62,424 bases of DNA from Paraburkholderia phosphatilytica (lineage in GTDB: Bacteria > Pseudomonadota > Gammaproteobacteria > Burkholderiales > Burkholderiaceae). Position numbers and translations under genes: made by a program. Below the pieces are notes generated by a model. The model made no database searches. It saw only the letters and a program-made list of their open reading frames with translations, and had not been told where the DNA came from. Location of the stretch: NCBI RefSeq assembly GCF_003443895.1, contig NZ_QQOA01000042.1, forward strand, positions 1 through 62,424, read 5' to 3'. Shown here one piece after another: positions 54,520 to 62,415 of the stretch (the first letter of the stretch is position 1; the number at the start of each line of letters is the position of its first letter).

Positions 54520-55530
54520 TCACACATTTTCAGCGTCGACGCTGTCCGTGCGCCGTTCGAGCCACGTTTTCCACGCGCGATGCAGCCGGTTCGACGATAT
54601 CGGCTGGACGAATCCCAGCCACCGGCCGACCTGCTCAGGGTCGACGCCGCTTTCGAACAGATCCGCGGCGAAGCTGTTGCGCAACGTTTGAGGACTCGCG
54701 CGTTCCGCGCGCGCGTCCGCGATGCCGGCCGCCTCGGTCTGCGCATCGATCGCGCGCAGCATCGTGGCCTTGTGCATCGGCCGCCCGGAAGGCGACGCGG
54801 GAAACAGCAGATCGCCGGCCAGCTCCGCTGCGCCGCGTTCGTCGAGCCACCGGTCAAGTAGCGCAATCGCGAACGGCGACAGGCGGGTGCGGCGCGTGAA
54901 TGCCGGATTGACCGCTTCGATCGTGACGTCGGCTGAACCTCTCTGCACGCAACTAACCGCGAGTCTGCGCGCCTCACCGGTTTTCAGCCCGCCGCCGAGA
55001 AACAGCGCGACCAGCGCGCGGTCGCGCATCTCGCGCCAACGTTGCGCGGCCGTCAGCATCGTCAACGGGGAGAAGAGCTGCGCGATCAGCCGCGCGCGTT
55101 CGTTCGACGTGAGGAATCCGGTCGGTTCGTTGTCGCGCGTGTCGCGCCATGCTGCTTCGCCATCCTGAGCAATGAAACGCGCGGGGTTCACCGACGCGAG
55201 TTCAATATCGCGGACGTGATCCAGCACACGTTCGATGAGCCGCAGATAGCGGGCCCGCTGCGTTTTCTTCACCGACAGACCGCCGACGAAATCGGCGATC
55301 GTCAAACGGTCGACGGTGGTCAGCGTCTTCTTCTTCGCGTGCATCCAGTCGAGAAACAACCCCCACTGCGCGCGGTAGACATCCGCGGACGACAGCCGGA
55401 ATTGCTGCTTCGCGAGCCACGCGTCGAACGCCGAACGCGGATCGCGTTGCCAGTCGGCGCGTTCCTGATCGAAGAGATCGGCTTCCGGTCTGGCATGCGG
55501 CGAAGTGTCCGGCGTGGAAGGTGTGGGCAT
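54520..55530 (-). CDS. Tyrosine-recombinase-fold protein lacking catalytic residues
   Basis: A 336-residue protein with a SAM-like core-binding domain (about 30-115) and a catalytic-like domain (about 135-325). Alignment by eye shows loss of nearly every active residue: Arg I of 'TGLR.SEL' is Lys183 in GLKTGEARRL; the HxxR box is Gln281-x-x-Arg284; the LGH His/Trp is Phe307; and there is no Tyr anywhere in residues 300-336, where the nucleophile should be. So it cannot perform normal recombination, but could still bind DNA. Position beside the origin suggests a structural or regulatory role. Confidence 0.85.
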   Translation of the reverse strand: MPTPSTPDTSPHARPEADLFDQERADWQRDPRSAFDAWLAKQQFRLSSADVYRAQWGLFLDWMHAKKKTLTTVDRLTIADFVGGLSVKKTQRARYLRLIERVLDHVRDIELASVNPARFIAQDGEAAWRDTRDNEPTGFLTSNERARLIAQLFSPLTMLTAAQRWREMRDRALVALFLGGGLKTGEARRLAVSCVQRGSADVTIEAVNPAFTRRTRLSPFAIALLDRWLDERGAAELAGDLLFPASPSGRPMHKATMLRAIDAQTEAAGIADARAERASPQTLRNSFAADLFESGVDPEQVGRWLGFVQPISSNRLHRAWKTWLERRTDSVDAENV

Positions 55531-55617
55531 GTCTATCTACCGGTTAGTTGCGCAGATTCGACATCGACCGGCCCCGGATGTTCATGGACCTGGCCACGGA
55601 AAAGCGCACGCAGCCGT

Positions 55618-56007
55618 TCAACCGCCCCATGGCCGCGAACGCCGCGTCGGTTTAGCGCGTGGCGGTGTCTGCGCGGCTTCGCGTGCCGCTTCCTCATACG
55701 CAGCGACGGCAAAACCGAACACGGCCGGTAACGCATTCGACTGCCCGAAATCCACCGGTTCATCCGTCTCTGGAAACGCGAGTCCGCCGGGTCGTTCGAA
55801 TAGCCCATGCATGACGTCGTCATAGCGACTCGCGAAACCGAGGTCCGCGAGCGCCTCCGCCTCGATTGCGTGTAGCAGACGCCAGGTGAGCGGGACGTGC
55901 TGCACGATATAGCGCGCAGCGATGTTGCGCACGATGCGCTCGAGATCGCGCGCTGCCTGTTGATAGCGCAGCGCGGCCAGTTGAAGTTCTTCGTTCTGTT
56001 TTTTCAT
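55618..56007 (-). CDS. Unknown small protein under a LexA-type box
   Basis: A 129-residue, helical, cytosolic protein (MKKQNEELQLAALRYQQAARDLERIV... LTWRLLHAIEAEALADLGF) with a disordered basic C-terminus. I do not recognise a family. A near-ideal SOS box lies 27-44 bases upstream of its ATG and two iterons lie 75-115 bases upstream, so the gene is probably DNA-damage inducible and possibly sensitive to RepA. It is 87 bp downstream of the recombinase-like gene on the same strand. Confidence 0.75.
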   Translation of the reverse strand: MKKQNEELQLAALRYQQAARDLERIVRNIAARYIVQHVPLTWRLLHAIEAEALADLGFASRYDDVMHGLFERPGGLAFPETDEPVDFGQSNALPAVFGFAVAAYEEAAREAAQTPPRAKPTRRSRPWGG

Positions 56008-56034
56008 GATGGGCCTCGGAACAAGCCGCTGTCA

Positions 56035-56050
56035 CTGTATGAATATACAG
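56035..56050. promoter_or_regulatory. LexA (SOS) box
   Basis: CTGTATGAATATACAG fits CTGT-N8-ACAG exactly and extends outward by A/T symmetry. It sits 28-43 bases before the start of the 129-residue gene, where a repressor would cover the promoter. Confidence 0.8.
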
Positions 56051-56083
56051 TATCCGCGTGCGGACCGGTAGCAGAAAAAACCA

Positions 56084-56124
56084 TCTCCCGAATCTTCTCA
56101 CCGACTCCCGTATTTCCTCACCTT
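56084..56124 (+). repeat. Two outlying iterons, forward orientation
   Basis: TCCCGAATCTTCTCACC (core at 56097) and TCCCGTATTTCCTCACCTT (core at 56117), 20 bp apart, in the gap between the LexA-box gene and the XRE-cupin regulator gene. They match the origin consensus. Confidence 0.88.
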
Positions 56125-56130
56125 TCCCGC

Positions 56131-56745
56131 TCAGCCGTGGATCACGACCAGCAGCGCTTTCGCCTCGCTCTTGCCGGCGTTGCGGATCGCGTGCGGTTCG
56201 TCGGCGACGTAGCGTGCAGTTTCCGCGAGCTTCAGTCGCCGCGTCGCGCCGGCCGCTTCCACCTCGATCGATCCATGCAGCACGGTGAGATGTTCGCGCG
56301 TGCCTGGCTCGTGCGCGTTCGAGACCAGCGCGCCGCCCGGCGCGAGCGTAAGCTCATACCACTCGAACTTGCCTGCGAGTTCGATCGGGCCCCACACCCG
56401 CAGCTGATAGCGCGCGTCATGGCCGCTCAGCGTCGGGATTTCGTGCGGACCGGATACGGCGATTGCTTCAGGCGCCTTGGGCGCCGCGAACAGCGAATCG
56501 AGGTTGACGCCGAGTGCATTCGTCAGACGCCACGCGACGGCGATCGTCGGGTTCGCCTTGTCGCGCTCGATTTCGGAGAGCATCGATTTGGACACGCCCG
56601 CCGCGCGCGACAGATCGTCGAGCGTCATGCCGCGTTCGCTGCGCAGCCGCTGGATCTGTTCGCCGACCCGCGGCGGCGCGGCCGGAGCAGGCACGGACGA
56701 GGGCGGAGGCGACGCCGGCGCACGCCGGCTGGCCGAACTTGCCAT
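56131..56745 (-). CDS. XRE-cupin transcriptional regulator of threonine catabolism
   Basis: A 204-residue regulator: Pro/Ala-rich leader, HTH_XRE (about 27-82: GEQIQRLRSERGMTLDDLSRAAGVSKSMLSEIE), and a C-terminal cupin (about 105-200) that would bind a small molecule. It is divergent from kbl, and the 129-bp intergenic region carries several TTCGG/CCGAA dyads, likely operators. Control of kbl-tdh by this protein is inferred from position. Confidence 0.9.
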   Translation of the reverse strand: MASSASRRAPASPPPSSVPAPAAPPRVGEQIQRLRSERGMTLDDLSRAAGVSKSMLSEIERDKANPTIAVAWRLTNALGVNLDSLFAAPKAPEAIAVSGPHEIPTLSGHDARYQLRVWGPIELAGKFEWYELTLAPGGALVSNAHEPGTREHLTVLHGSIEVEAAGATRRLKLAETARYVADEPHAIRNAGKSEAKALLVVIHG

Positions 56746-56768
56746 TTGCTGACCTATCGTTTAGAGTT

Positions 56769-56812
56769 GTTCGATATACCGAACTTGAGTTCGGAAAATC
56801 GAAAATATTCGG
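56769..56812. promoter_or_regulatory. CCGAAC/GTTCGG dyads between the regulator and kbl
   Basis: A perfect dyad CCGAAC-TTGA-GTTCGG (56779-56794) with a preceding GTTCG half-site (56769-56773) and a following TTCGG near 56808-56812. Candidate binding sites for the XRE-cupin regulator. Confidence 0.6.
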
Positions 56813-56874
56813 TAAACCACCAAAACCAACTATAGCAGGCTAGCCGGCCCGCAACCCATCCAGGAGTCTGACTG

Positions 56875-58074
56875 ATGCGTGATACTTTCCTCGCCCATCT
56901 GCGAGGCACTCTCGACCAGATCCGCAGCGACGGTTTCTACAAGACCGAGCGCGTGATCGCGAGCCCGCAGTCGGCGGACATCCGCCTTGCGGCCGGTGAA
57001 GACGTGCTGAACTTCTGCGCGAACAACTACCTTGGCCTCGCGAACGACGCGCGTCTCGTCGATGCCGCGAAAGACGGCCTCGATCGCGACGGGTTCGGCA
57101 TGGCGTCGGTGCGCTTCATCTGCGGCACGCAGACCGTGCACAAGGAACTCGAAGCCGCGCTGTCGCGCTTCCTGCAAACCGACGACACCATCCTCTATTC
57201 GAGCTGCTTCGACGCGAACGGCGGTCTCTTCGAAACGCTGCTCGACGAGTCCGACGCGATCATCAGCGACGAGCTGAACCACGCGAGCATCATCGATGGC
57301 GTGCGGCTCTCGAAAGCGAAGCGCTATCGCTACAAGAACAACGACATGGCCGATCTCGAAGCGAAGCTGCGCGAAGCCGATGCGGGCGGCGCGCGCTTCA
57401 AGCTGATCGCTACCGATGGCGTGTTCTCGATGGACGGCATCATCGCGAACCTGAAGGGCGTCTGCGATCTGGCGGACCAGTACGGCGCGCTCGTGATGGT
57501 CGACGATTCGCACGCGGTCGGCTTCATCGGCGAACATGGCCGCGGCACGCCGGAGCACTGCGGTGTCGGCGATCGCGTCGACATCATCACGGGCACGCTC
57601 GGCAAGGCGCTCGGCGGATCGTCGGGCGGCTATGTTGCCGCGCGCAAGGAAATCGTCGAGCTGCTGCGGCAGCGCTCGCGCCCGTATCTGTTCTCGAACA
57701 CGCTTGCACCGAGCATCGCGGCGGCATCGCTGACAGTGCTCGAACTGCTCGCGAGCGAGGAAGGCGCGCAGTTGCGCGCAAAGGTCAAAGCAAATGGCGC
57801 GCATTTCCGCAGCAGGATGAGCGAGCTCGGCTTCACGCTCGTGCCCGGCGAGCATCCGATCATCCCGGTGATGCTGGGCGACGCGCAGCTCGCGTCGCGA
57901 ATGGCGGACGCGTTGCTGAAGGAAGGCATCTACGTGATCGGCTTCTCGTTTCCGGTCGTGCCGAAGGGCCGCGCGCGGATCCGCACGCAGATGAGCGCCG
58001 CGCACACGACCGAGCAGATCGATCGTACCGTCGATGCATTCGCCCGCGTGGGCCGCGAACTCGGTGTGATCTGA
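56875..58074 (+). CDS. kbl: 2-amino-3-ketobutyrate CoA ligase (glycine C-acetyltransferase)
   Basis: A 399-residue PLP enzyme splitting 2-amino-3-oxobutyrate with CoA to glycine and acetyl-CoA. The PLP Lys is in TGTLGKALGGSSGGY (about residue 244), and the motif VDDSHAVGFIGEHGRG is characteristic. First gene of kbl-tdh; start at 56875 gives the family beginning MRDTFLAHLRGTLDQI. About 137 bp, including a short CCGCAGCGAC tandem, separate it from tdh. Confidence 0.97.
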   Translation: MRDTFLAHLRGTLDQIRSDGFYKTERVIASPQSADIRLAAGEDVLNFCANNYLGLANDARLVDAAKDGLDRDGFGMASVRFICGTQTVHKELEAALSRFLQTDDTILYSSCFDANGGLFETLLDESDAIISDELNHASIIDGVRLSKAKRYRYKNNDMADLEAKLREADAGGARFKLIATDGVFSMDGIIANLKGVCDLADQYGALVMVDDSHAVGFIGEHGRGTPEHCGVGDRVDIITGTLGKALGGSSGGYVAARKEIVELLRQRSRPYLFSNTLAPSIAAASLTVLELLASEEGAQLRAKVKANGAHFRSRMSELGFTLVPGEHPIIPVMLGDAQLASRMADALLKEGIYVIGFSFPVVPKGRARIRTQMSAAHTTEQIDRTVDAFARVGRELGVI

Positions 58075-58211
58075 GTCAACGAAACCACGGCGAGCAGAAG
58101 CGAACCGCAGCGACCCGCAGCGACCCGCAGCAGACCGCCACGAACGGCATATCACACGCGACATGATCGGCCACAAGCCGGCCAGCCGCAGCAGCATGGA
58201 GAGAACAACAG

Positions 58212-59243
58212 ATGAAGGCGCTTGCCAAACTCGAACGCGCCCCGGGGCTGACGCTCACGCGCGTGAAGAAGCCCGAAGTCGGACACAACGACGTGATGAT
58301 CCGCATCACGCGCACCGCGATCTGCGGCACGGACATCCATATCTGGAAGTGGGACGACTGGGCGCAGAAAACCATCCCGGTGCCGATGCACGTCGGCCAC
58401 GAATATGTCGGTGAAATCGTCGAGATGGGTCAGGAAGTGCGCGGCTTTGCGATCGGCGACCGCGTATCGGGCGAGGGCCACATCACGTGCGGCTTCTGTC
58501 GCAACTGTCGCGCGGGGCGCCGGCATCTGTGCCGCAATACCGTGGGCGTGGGCGTGAATCGCGAGGGCGCGTTCGCCGAATACCTGGTGATTCCCGCGTT
58601 CAACGCGTTCAAGATTCCGCCCGAGATCTCCGACGATCTCGCCGCGATCTTCGACCCGTTCGGCAACGCAACGCATACCGCGCTGTCGTTCAACCTCGTC
58701 GGCGAAGACGTGCTGATTACGGGCGCCGGGCCGATCGGCATCATGGCGGTGGCGATCGCGAAGCACGTCGGCGCGCGCAATGTGGTGATCACCGACATCA
58801 ACGACTACCGCCTCGAACTCGCGCGCAAGATGGGCGCGACGCGCGCGGTGAACGTATCGCGCGAATCGCTGCGCGACGTGATGAGCGACCTGCACATGAC
58901 GGAAGGCTTCGACGTCGGCCTCGAAATGTCAGGCGTGCCGACCGCGTTCACGTCGATGCTCGAGTCGATGAATCACGGCGGCAAGGTCGCGCTGCTCGGC
59001 ATTCCGCCGGCGCAAACGGCGATCGACTGGAACCAGGTGATCTTCAAGGGCCTCGAGATCAAGGGCATCTACGGCCGCGAGATGTTCGAGACCTGGTACA
59101 AGATGGTCGCAATGCTGCAAAGCGGCCTCGACCTGTCGCCGATCCTCACGCACCGCTTCGCCGTGGACGACTATCAGCAGGCGTTCGCGACGATGCTGTC
59201 TGGTGAAAGCGGCAAGGTGATCCTCGACTGGACCACGGCCTGA
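58212..59243 (+). CDS. tdh: L-threonine 3-dehydrogenase
   Basis: A 343-residue zinc-dependent medium-chain dehydrogenase oxidising threonine to 2-amino-3-oxobutyrate, the Kbl substrate. Catalytic zinc Cys in TAICGTDIHIW, structural zinc cysteines in CGFCRNCRAGRRHLC, NAD motif GAGPIGIMAVAIAKHVGA. Start ATG at 58212, in the same direction as kbl, so both steps of threonine to glycine plus acetyl-CoA are encoded together. Confidence 0.97.
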   Translation: MKALAKLERAPGLTLTRVKKPEVGHNDVMIRITRTAICGTDIHIWKWDDWAQKTIPVPMHVGHEYVGEIVEMGQEVRGFAIGDRVSGEGHITCGFCRNCRAGRRHLCRNTVGVGVNREGAFAEYLVIPAFNAFKIPPEISDDLAAIFDPFGNATHTALSFNLVGEDVLITGAGPIGIMAVAIAKHVGARNVVITDINDYRLELARKMGATRAVNVSRESLRDVMSDLHMTEGFDVGLEMSGVPTAFTSMLESMNHGGKVALLGIPPAQTAIDWNQVIFKGLEIKGIYGREMFETWYKMVAMLQSGLDLSPILTHRFAVDDYQQAFATMLSGESGKVILDWTTA

Positions 59244-59266
59244 TTCAAACGTCCCTCTCTTTCCCA

Positions 59267-59319
59267 GCCGGGCGCATGATGTTCGTCATCCTGACGAACT
59301 ACACCATCACGCGCCCGGC
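59267..59319. terminator. Nested hairpin between tdh and the YceI gene
   Basis: GCCGGGCGC (59267-59275) pairs with GCGCCCGGC (59311-59319), enclosing a second stem GTTCGTCA/TGACGAAC (59281-59288, 59292-59299). It lies at the convergent ends of tdh and the YceI gene, overlapping the latter's last codons. Confidence 0.55.
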
Positions 59320-59948
59320 GGCGGTCCTTCGAATTCCGCCTGGATTCTCACGTGGACGTCATCGCCGACGGCGGGAAACCACGTCGTCAGGCCGAACTTC
59401 GACCGGCTGAAATGGCCGTCCGCTGAAAAGCCCAGTGTGTCCTGCTTTGTGAGCGGGTTCTTGCCATAGCCGTTGAACGTGACGTCGAGCGTCACGGGCT
59501 GCGTCGAACCGCGAATCGTGAGATTGCCGGTCAGCTTGCCCTGGGCGTCCGACGTGCGCTCGAACCCCGTGCTGACGAAGCGGATCTCCGGATTGCGCGT
59601 CGCATCGAACATATCGGAGCCCTTCACCATCGTATCGAGCGCGGGCACGTTCGTGTCGACGCTCGCGGCGTCGATCGTCGCGTTCACGCTGCTCGCGTCG
59701 AGGCCGCCCGGGTGCCAGTCGAGCTGCGCGGTAGCTTTGTCGAAGCGCATCGTGAAGCGCGAGTAATGAAAGTGATCGACGTCGAACACGATGCTCCAGT
59801 GATGCGCGTCCATCTGGTAGTGCCCGGCCGGCACGGCGGCTTCCTTCTGGCTGACGGTGTGCGTGACGACCTGCAACGGCGTGCAGGCGGTGGCCAGCAG
59901 CGCGGCGGCGAGAACAGTGCGAGTCAGTCGCAGGTTGGCGATCGGCAT
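59307..59948 (-). CDS. YceI family lipoprotein
   Basis: A 213-residue exported protein with a lipobox-like LLATAC (Cys about residue 22) and a YceI domain (YQMDAHHWSIVFDVDHFHYSRFTMRFDKATAQLDW), a lipocalin-like barrel that binds isoprenoid lipids in known members. Start at 59948. The presence of an isoprenoid-binding family in a hopanoid-rich region is suggestive but not evidence of a link. Confidence 0.88.
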   Translation of the reverse strand: MPIANLRLTRTVLAAALLATACTPLQVVTHTVSQKEAAVPAGHYQMDAHHWSIVFDVDHFHYSRFTMRFDKATAQLDWHPGGLDASSVNATIDAASVDTNVPALDTMVKGSDMFDATRNPEIRFVSTGFERTSDAQGKLTGNLTIRGSTQPVTLDVTFNGYGKNPLTKQDTLGFSADGHFSRSKFGLTTWFPAVGDDVHVRIQAEFEGPPPGA

Positions 59949-60085
59949 GAAAAGGGGCTCGTGAACAGGTTTCGGTCCGTCCCACGATACCGCAACGCTG
60001 GTTTCGTCGCATGACGGCGTGCGGACTGAAGTCGCTGGAAGCGAAGCGGGCCGCCACGAACGCGCCAAACAAACCCATTGACGCA

Positions 60086-60105
60086 GGTGGAACGATCGTT
60101 CTACC
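60086..60105. promoter_or_regulatory. Palindromic operator before the TetR gene
   Basis: GGTGGAACGATCGTTCTACC, a 20-bp inverted repeat with one mismatched pair, centred on AACGATCGTT and ending 11 bases before the TetR start. A typical TetR-family autoregulatory operator. Confidence 0.75.
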
Positions 60106-60116
60106 ATGCACTGATC

Positions 60117-60860
60117 ATGAGCATCTCGTCACGAACTCCCACCGAAACGAAGGCAACGAAGACGGACACGAGCGCGGAAGCAGGCGCGGACACCAGCGCC
60201 GCCGGCGCGCGCGGCCGTCTGCTGGCCGCCGCCGAAGCGCTGATCTACGCCGGCGGCATCCACGCCACGGGGGTCGATGCGATCGTCAAGCTGTCGGGCA
60301 CGGCGCGCAAAAGCTTCTATACGCACTTCGAGTCGAAGGATGCGCTGGTCGCCGCGGCGCTCGAGCAGCGCGACGAGCGCTGGATGCGCTGGTTTATCGA
60401 AGGCACGTTGAAGCGCGCGGATGCGCCGCGCGAGCGCCTGCTCGCGATGTTCGACGTGCTGCATGAATGGTTTAGATCGAAGGACTTTCACGGCTGCGCG
60501 TTTCTCAATGCAGCAGGCGAGATCGCATCGCCGCACGATCCGATCCGCGTGGTCGCGCGTCAACACAAGGAGCGGTTGCTTGCGTTCGTGCGCGAGACGT
60601 GCGATGCGCTCTTCGCAACGCAAGACGAAAGCGGCGAACCGAAAGCACACGAAGCGGCCGCAACGGCGCTGTCGCGACAGTGGCTGATCCTGATCGACGG
60701 TGCGATCGGGGTTGCGCTCGTGAGCGGAAATCCAGACGCGGCGAACGACGCGAAAAACGCCGCACGGCCGCTGCTCGATGCAGCGTTGCAGCAAGACTTT
60801 AAAGCACCGCCCAAGCGGCGGACTTCCACGTCAACCCGTCGTCGACAGGACCAGTCATGA
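60117..60860 (+). CDS. TetR family transcriptional regulator
   Basis: A 247-residue repressor with a disordered leader, an HTH (about 33-80: GRLLAAAEALIYAGGIHATGVDAIVKLSGTARKSFYTHFESKDALVAAAL) and a helical ligand domain with Cys in FHGCAFLNAAGE. Start at 60117. It is translationally coupled (ATGA) to the DUF1348 gene and preceded by a 20-bp palindrome that is probably its operator. Confidence 0.92.
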   Translation: MSISSRTPTETKATKTDTSAEAGADTSAAGARGRLLAAAEALIYAGGIHATGVDAIVKLSGTARKSFYTHFESKDALVAAALEQRDERWMRWFIEGTLKRADAPRERLLAMFDVLHEWFRSKDFHGCAFLNAAGEIASPHDPIRVVARQHKERLLAFVRETCDALFATQDESGEPKAHEAAATALSRQWLILIDGAIGVALVSGNPDAANDAKNAARPLLDAALQQDFKAPPKRRTSTSTRRRQDQS

Positions 60861-61336
60861 GCCAGCCAACCGAAAGCCGTCCGCCTTTACCGCCATTCAC
60901 GCGCGAAACCGCGATCCAGAAAGTCCGCGCTGCGGAGGACGCATGGAACACGCGCGACCCCGAGCGCGTATCGCTCGCGTACACGCCGGAGAGTCGTTGG
61001 CGTAACCGCTCGGAGTTCATCACGGGGCGAGGCGAGATCGTCGGGCTGCTGCGCCGCAAGTGGGCGAAGGAACTGGACTACCGGCTCATCAAGGAACTGT
61101 GGGCCTTTACCGATAACCGCATCGCGGTGCGTTTCGCGTATGAATGGCACGACGATTCGAACAACTGGTTCCGCTCGTATGGCAACGAGAACTGGGAGTT
61201 CGACGAGAACGGGTTGATGGCCCGTCGGCACGCGAGCATCAACGATCTGCCGATCAAGGAGAGCGACCGGCTGTGTCGCTGGCCGCTCGGACGTCGTCCT
61301 GACGACCACCCCGGTCTCTCGGATCTGGGCCTGTAA
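60857..61336 (+). CDS. DUF1348 (NTF2-like) protein
   Basis: A 159-residue protein of the DUF1348 family: FTRETAIQKVRAAEDAWNTRDPERVSLAYTPESRWRNR, then FAYEWHDDSNNWFRSYGNENWEFDENGLM. NTF2-fold proteins often act as small enzymes or ligand binders; no reaction is known for this one. It overlaps the TetR stop (ATGA), so its expression should follow the TetR ligand. An iteron-like sequence lies just past its stop codon. Confidence 0.9.
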   Translation: MSQPTESRPPLPPFTRETAIQKVRAAEDAWNTRDPERVSLAYTPESRWRNRSEFITGRGEIVGLLRRKWAKELDYRLIKELWAFTDNRIAVRFAYEWHDDSNNWFRSYGNENWEFDENGLMARRHASINDLPIKESDRLCRWPLGRRPDDHPGLSDLGL

Positions 61337-61347
61337 ATCCTCACCTT
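61327..61347 (+). repeat. Iteron-like outlier
   Basis: GGGCCTGTAAATCCTCACCTTT: 14 of its bases (AAATCCTCACCTTT) equal the iteron consensus, and the upstream CCTGT differs from CCCGA at two positions. It overlaps the stop codon of the DUF1348 gene. Possible remnant or genuine RepA site far from the array. Confidence 0.45.
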
Positions 61348-61571
61348 TCGCGACGGGCGCCGCATGCGTGCGACGCCTTTCATCGCGATGCCATCGCTGC
61401 GCGGCCAAGGTTAGCGCACGCGCCGTGCAAGTTGCTGCCAGACACATCCGCGGCGCTGTCGAATCCGTCCTCCACATCGTGCCTCCGCGTTGAGGTACAG
61501 TGCGCGACAAGCAATCCTCCCGAAAACGACACGAAGCAGCGCGCCGGCGCTCGACCGGCGGCGGAGAGAAC

Positions 61572-62114
61572 ATGCGTCTTCAGCAATTCGCAGGCAGGTT
61601 GACGGAGCACATCGCACATAACGTGAGGCGCGCGGCGCTCGTCTCGCTCACCGGTCTCATGTGCGCGCCGGCGGCGCACGCGGGAGACTGGTGCAGCGGG
61701 GGCGTATGGGTCGACGCGATGATGGCGTCGTATCACATCAACCCGCGGCCCGATACGCATTTCGAGGAGTTCAATCCGGGCCTCGGCGTGGAGTGCTGGC
61801 TCAACGGGCAGTGGGCCGTGACCGGCGGCGAGTTTCGCAATTCACTACGCCGCCCGTCGTGGTACGGCGGCGGCGTATGGGCGCCGGAGTTCGCGCACTT
61901 CGGCTTCGTGCGCGTCGCGGTGATGGGCGGCATCATCTCCGGCTACAACTACGGCAACTGGGGCCTCGGCCGCAATCATACGATCGGTCCGGTGGTCGCG
62001 CCGGTGATCATGACCAGCTACAAGCGCGTCGGGCTGAACATCATCGTCGTGCCGCCGATTCCTTCGGACAATCTGCCGTTCACGCTGGGATTCCAGGCGA
62101 AGGTGAAGTTCTGA
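61572..62114 (+). CDS. Exported outer-membrane barrel-like protein
   Basis: A 180-residue protein with a hydrophobic export signal (RRAALVSLTGLMCAPAAHA, cleavage near residue 38) and alternating beta-rich sequence (WVDAMMASYHINP... FNPGLGVECWLNGQWAVTGGEFRNS), ending FTLGFQAKVKF, a terminal Phe typical of outer-membrane barrels. It may be related to small barrel families such as PagP-like or phage-type outer-membrane proteins; I cannot name it. Start at 61572 has GGAGA upstream. Confidence 0.7.
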   Translation: MRLQQFAGRLTEHIAHNVRRAALVSLTGLMCAPAAHAGDWCSGGVWVDAMMASYHINPRPDTHFEEFNPGLGVECWLNGQWAVTGGEFRNSLRRPSWYGGGVWAPEFAHFGFVRVAVMGGIISGYNYGNWGLGRNHTIGPVVAPVIMTSYKRVGLNIIVVPPIPSDNLPFTLGFQAKVKF

Positions 62115-62415
62115 CGGATATCGATCGGGATTATTGTTCTTACCTGGCCGATTTGCACGATTTGCGGGAACAAAGTTCTTACCTACGCTGCCCGTCGGCT
62201 TCTTGCGCCTGTCCATCCACAGCGGGCGCGCTTGCCGATGCGGCCACCTATCGAATTTATAGTTCTTGTTTTTCTGTTTAGCTATCCGCGCTCTCACGGT
62301 GCTCGCTGATCGTGTCCCATGCTGGGACTTAGAAGCCTTAACAAAATGATGCCTGGGGCTGTTTACTTTCGATCGTTCCTGTTAACCTTTCCGTTGTTTC
62401 GACTGCGAAAGGGAC
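62115..62415. other. Right-edge repeat and AT-rich region (second origin-like element)
   Basis: About 300 bp without a gene. It contains two repeats GGGA-N5-GTTCTTACCT, at 62127-62145 and 62166-62184, spaced 39 bp, a further partial GTTCTT at 62262, and AT-rich DNA with TGTTTACTT (62360) and GTTAAC (62381), both also present in the AT-rich part of the origin near 52800. A gene starts immediately after. Confidence 0.5.
62127..62184 (+). repeat. Two direct repeats, GGGA-N5-GTTCTTACCT
   Basis: Identical except for the five-base spacer, 39 bp apart. The form (G-rich block, spacer, CTTACCT) resembles the origin iteron (CCCGA, spacer, CTCACCT) but is a different sequence, so another initiator or regulator would be expected. 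Confidence 0.6.

Noticed and set aside
54520..55530. Prophage or genomic-island integrase
   Set aside because: No tRNA, no att repeats, no phage genes, and the catalytic residues are missing.
58105..58136. Tandem CCGCAGCGAC repeat between kbl and tdh
   Set aside because: Only two to three copies of a 10-mer; probably chance or slippage without function.
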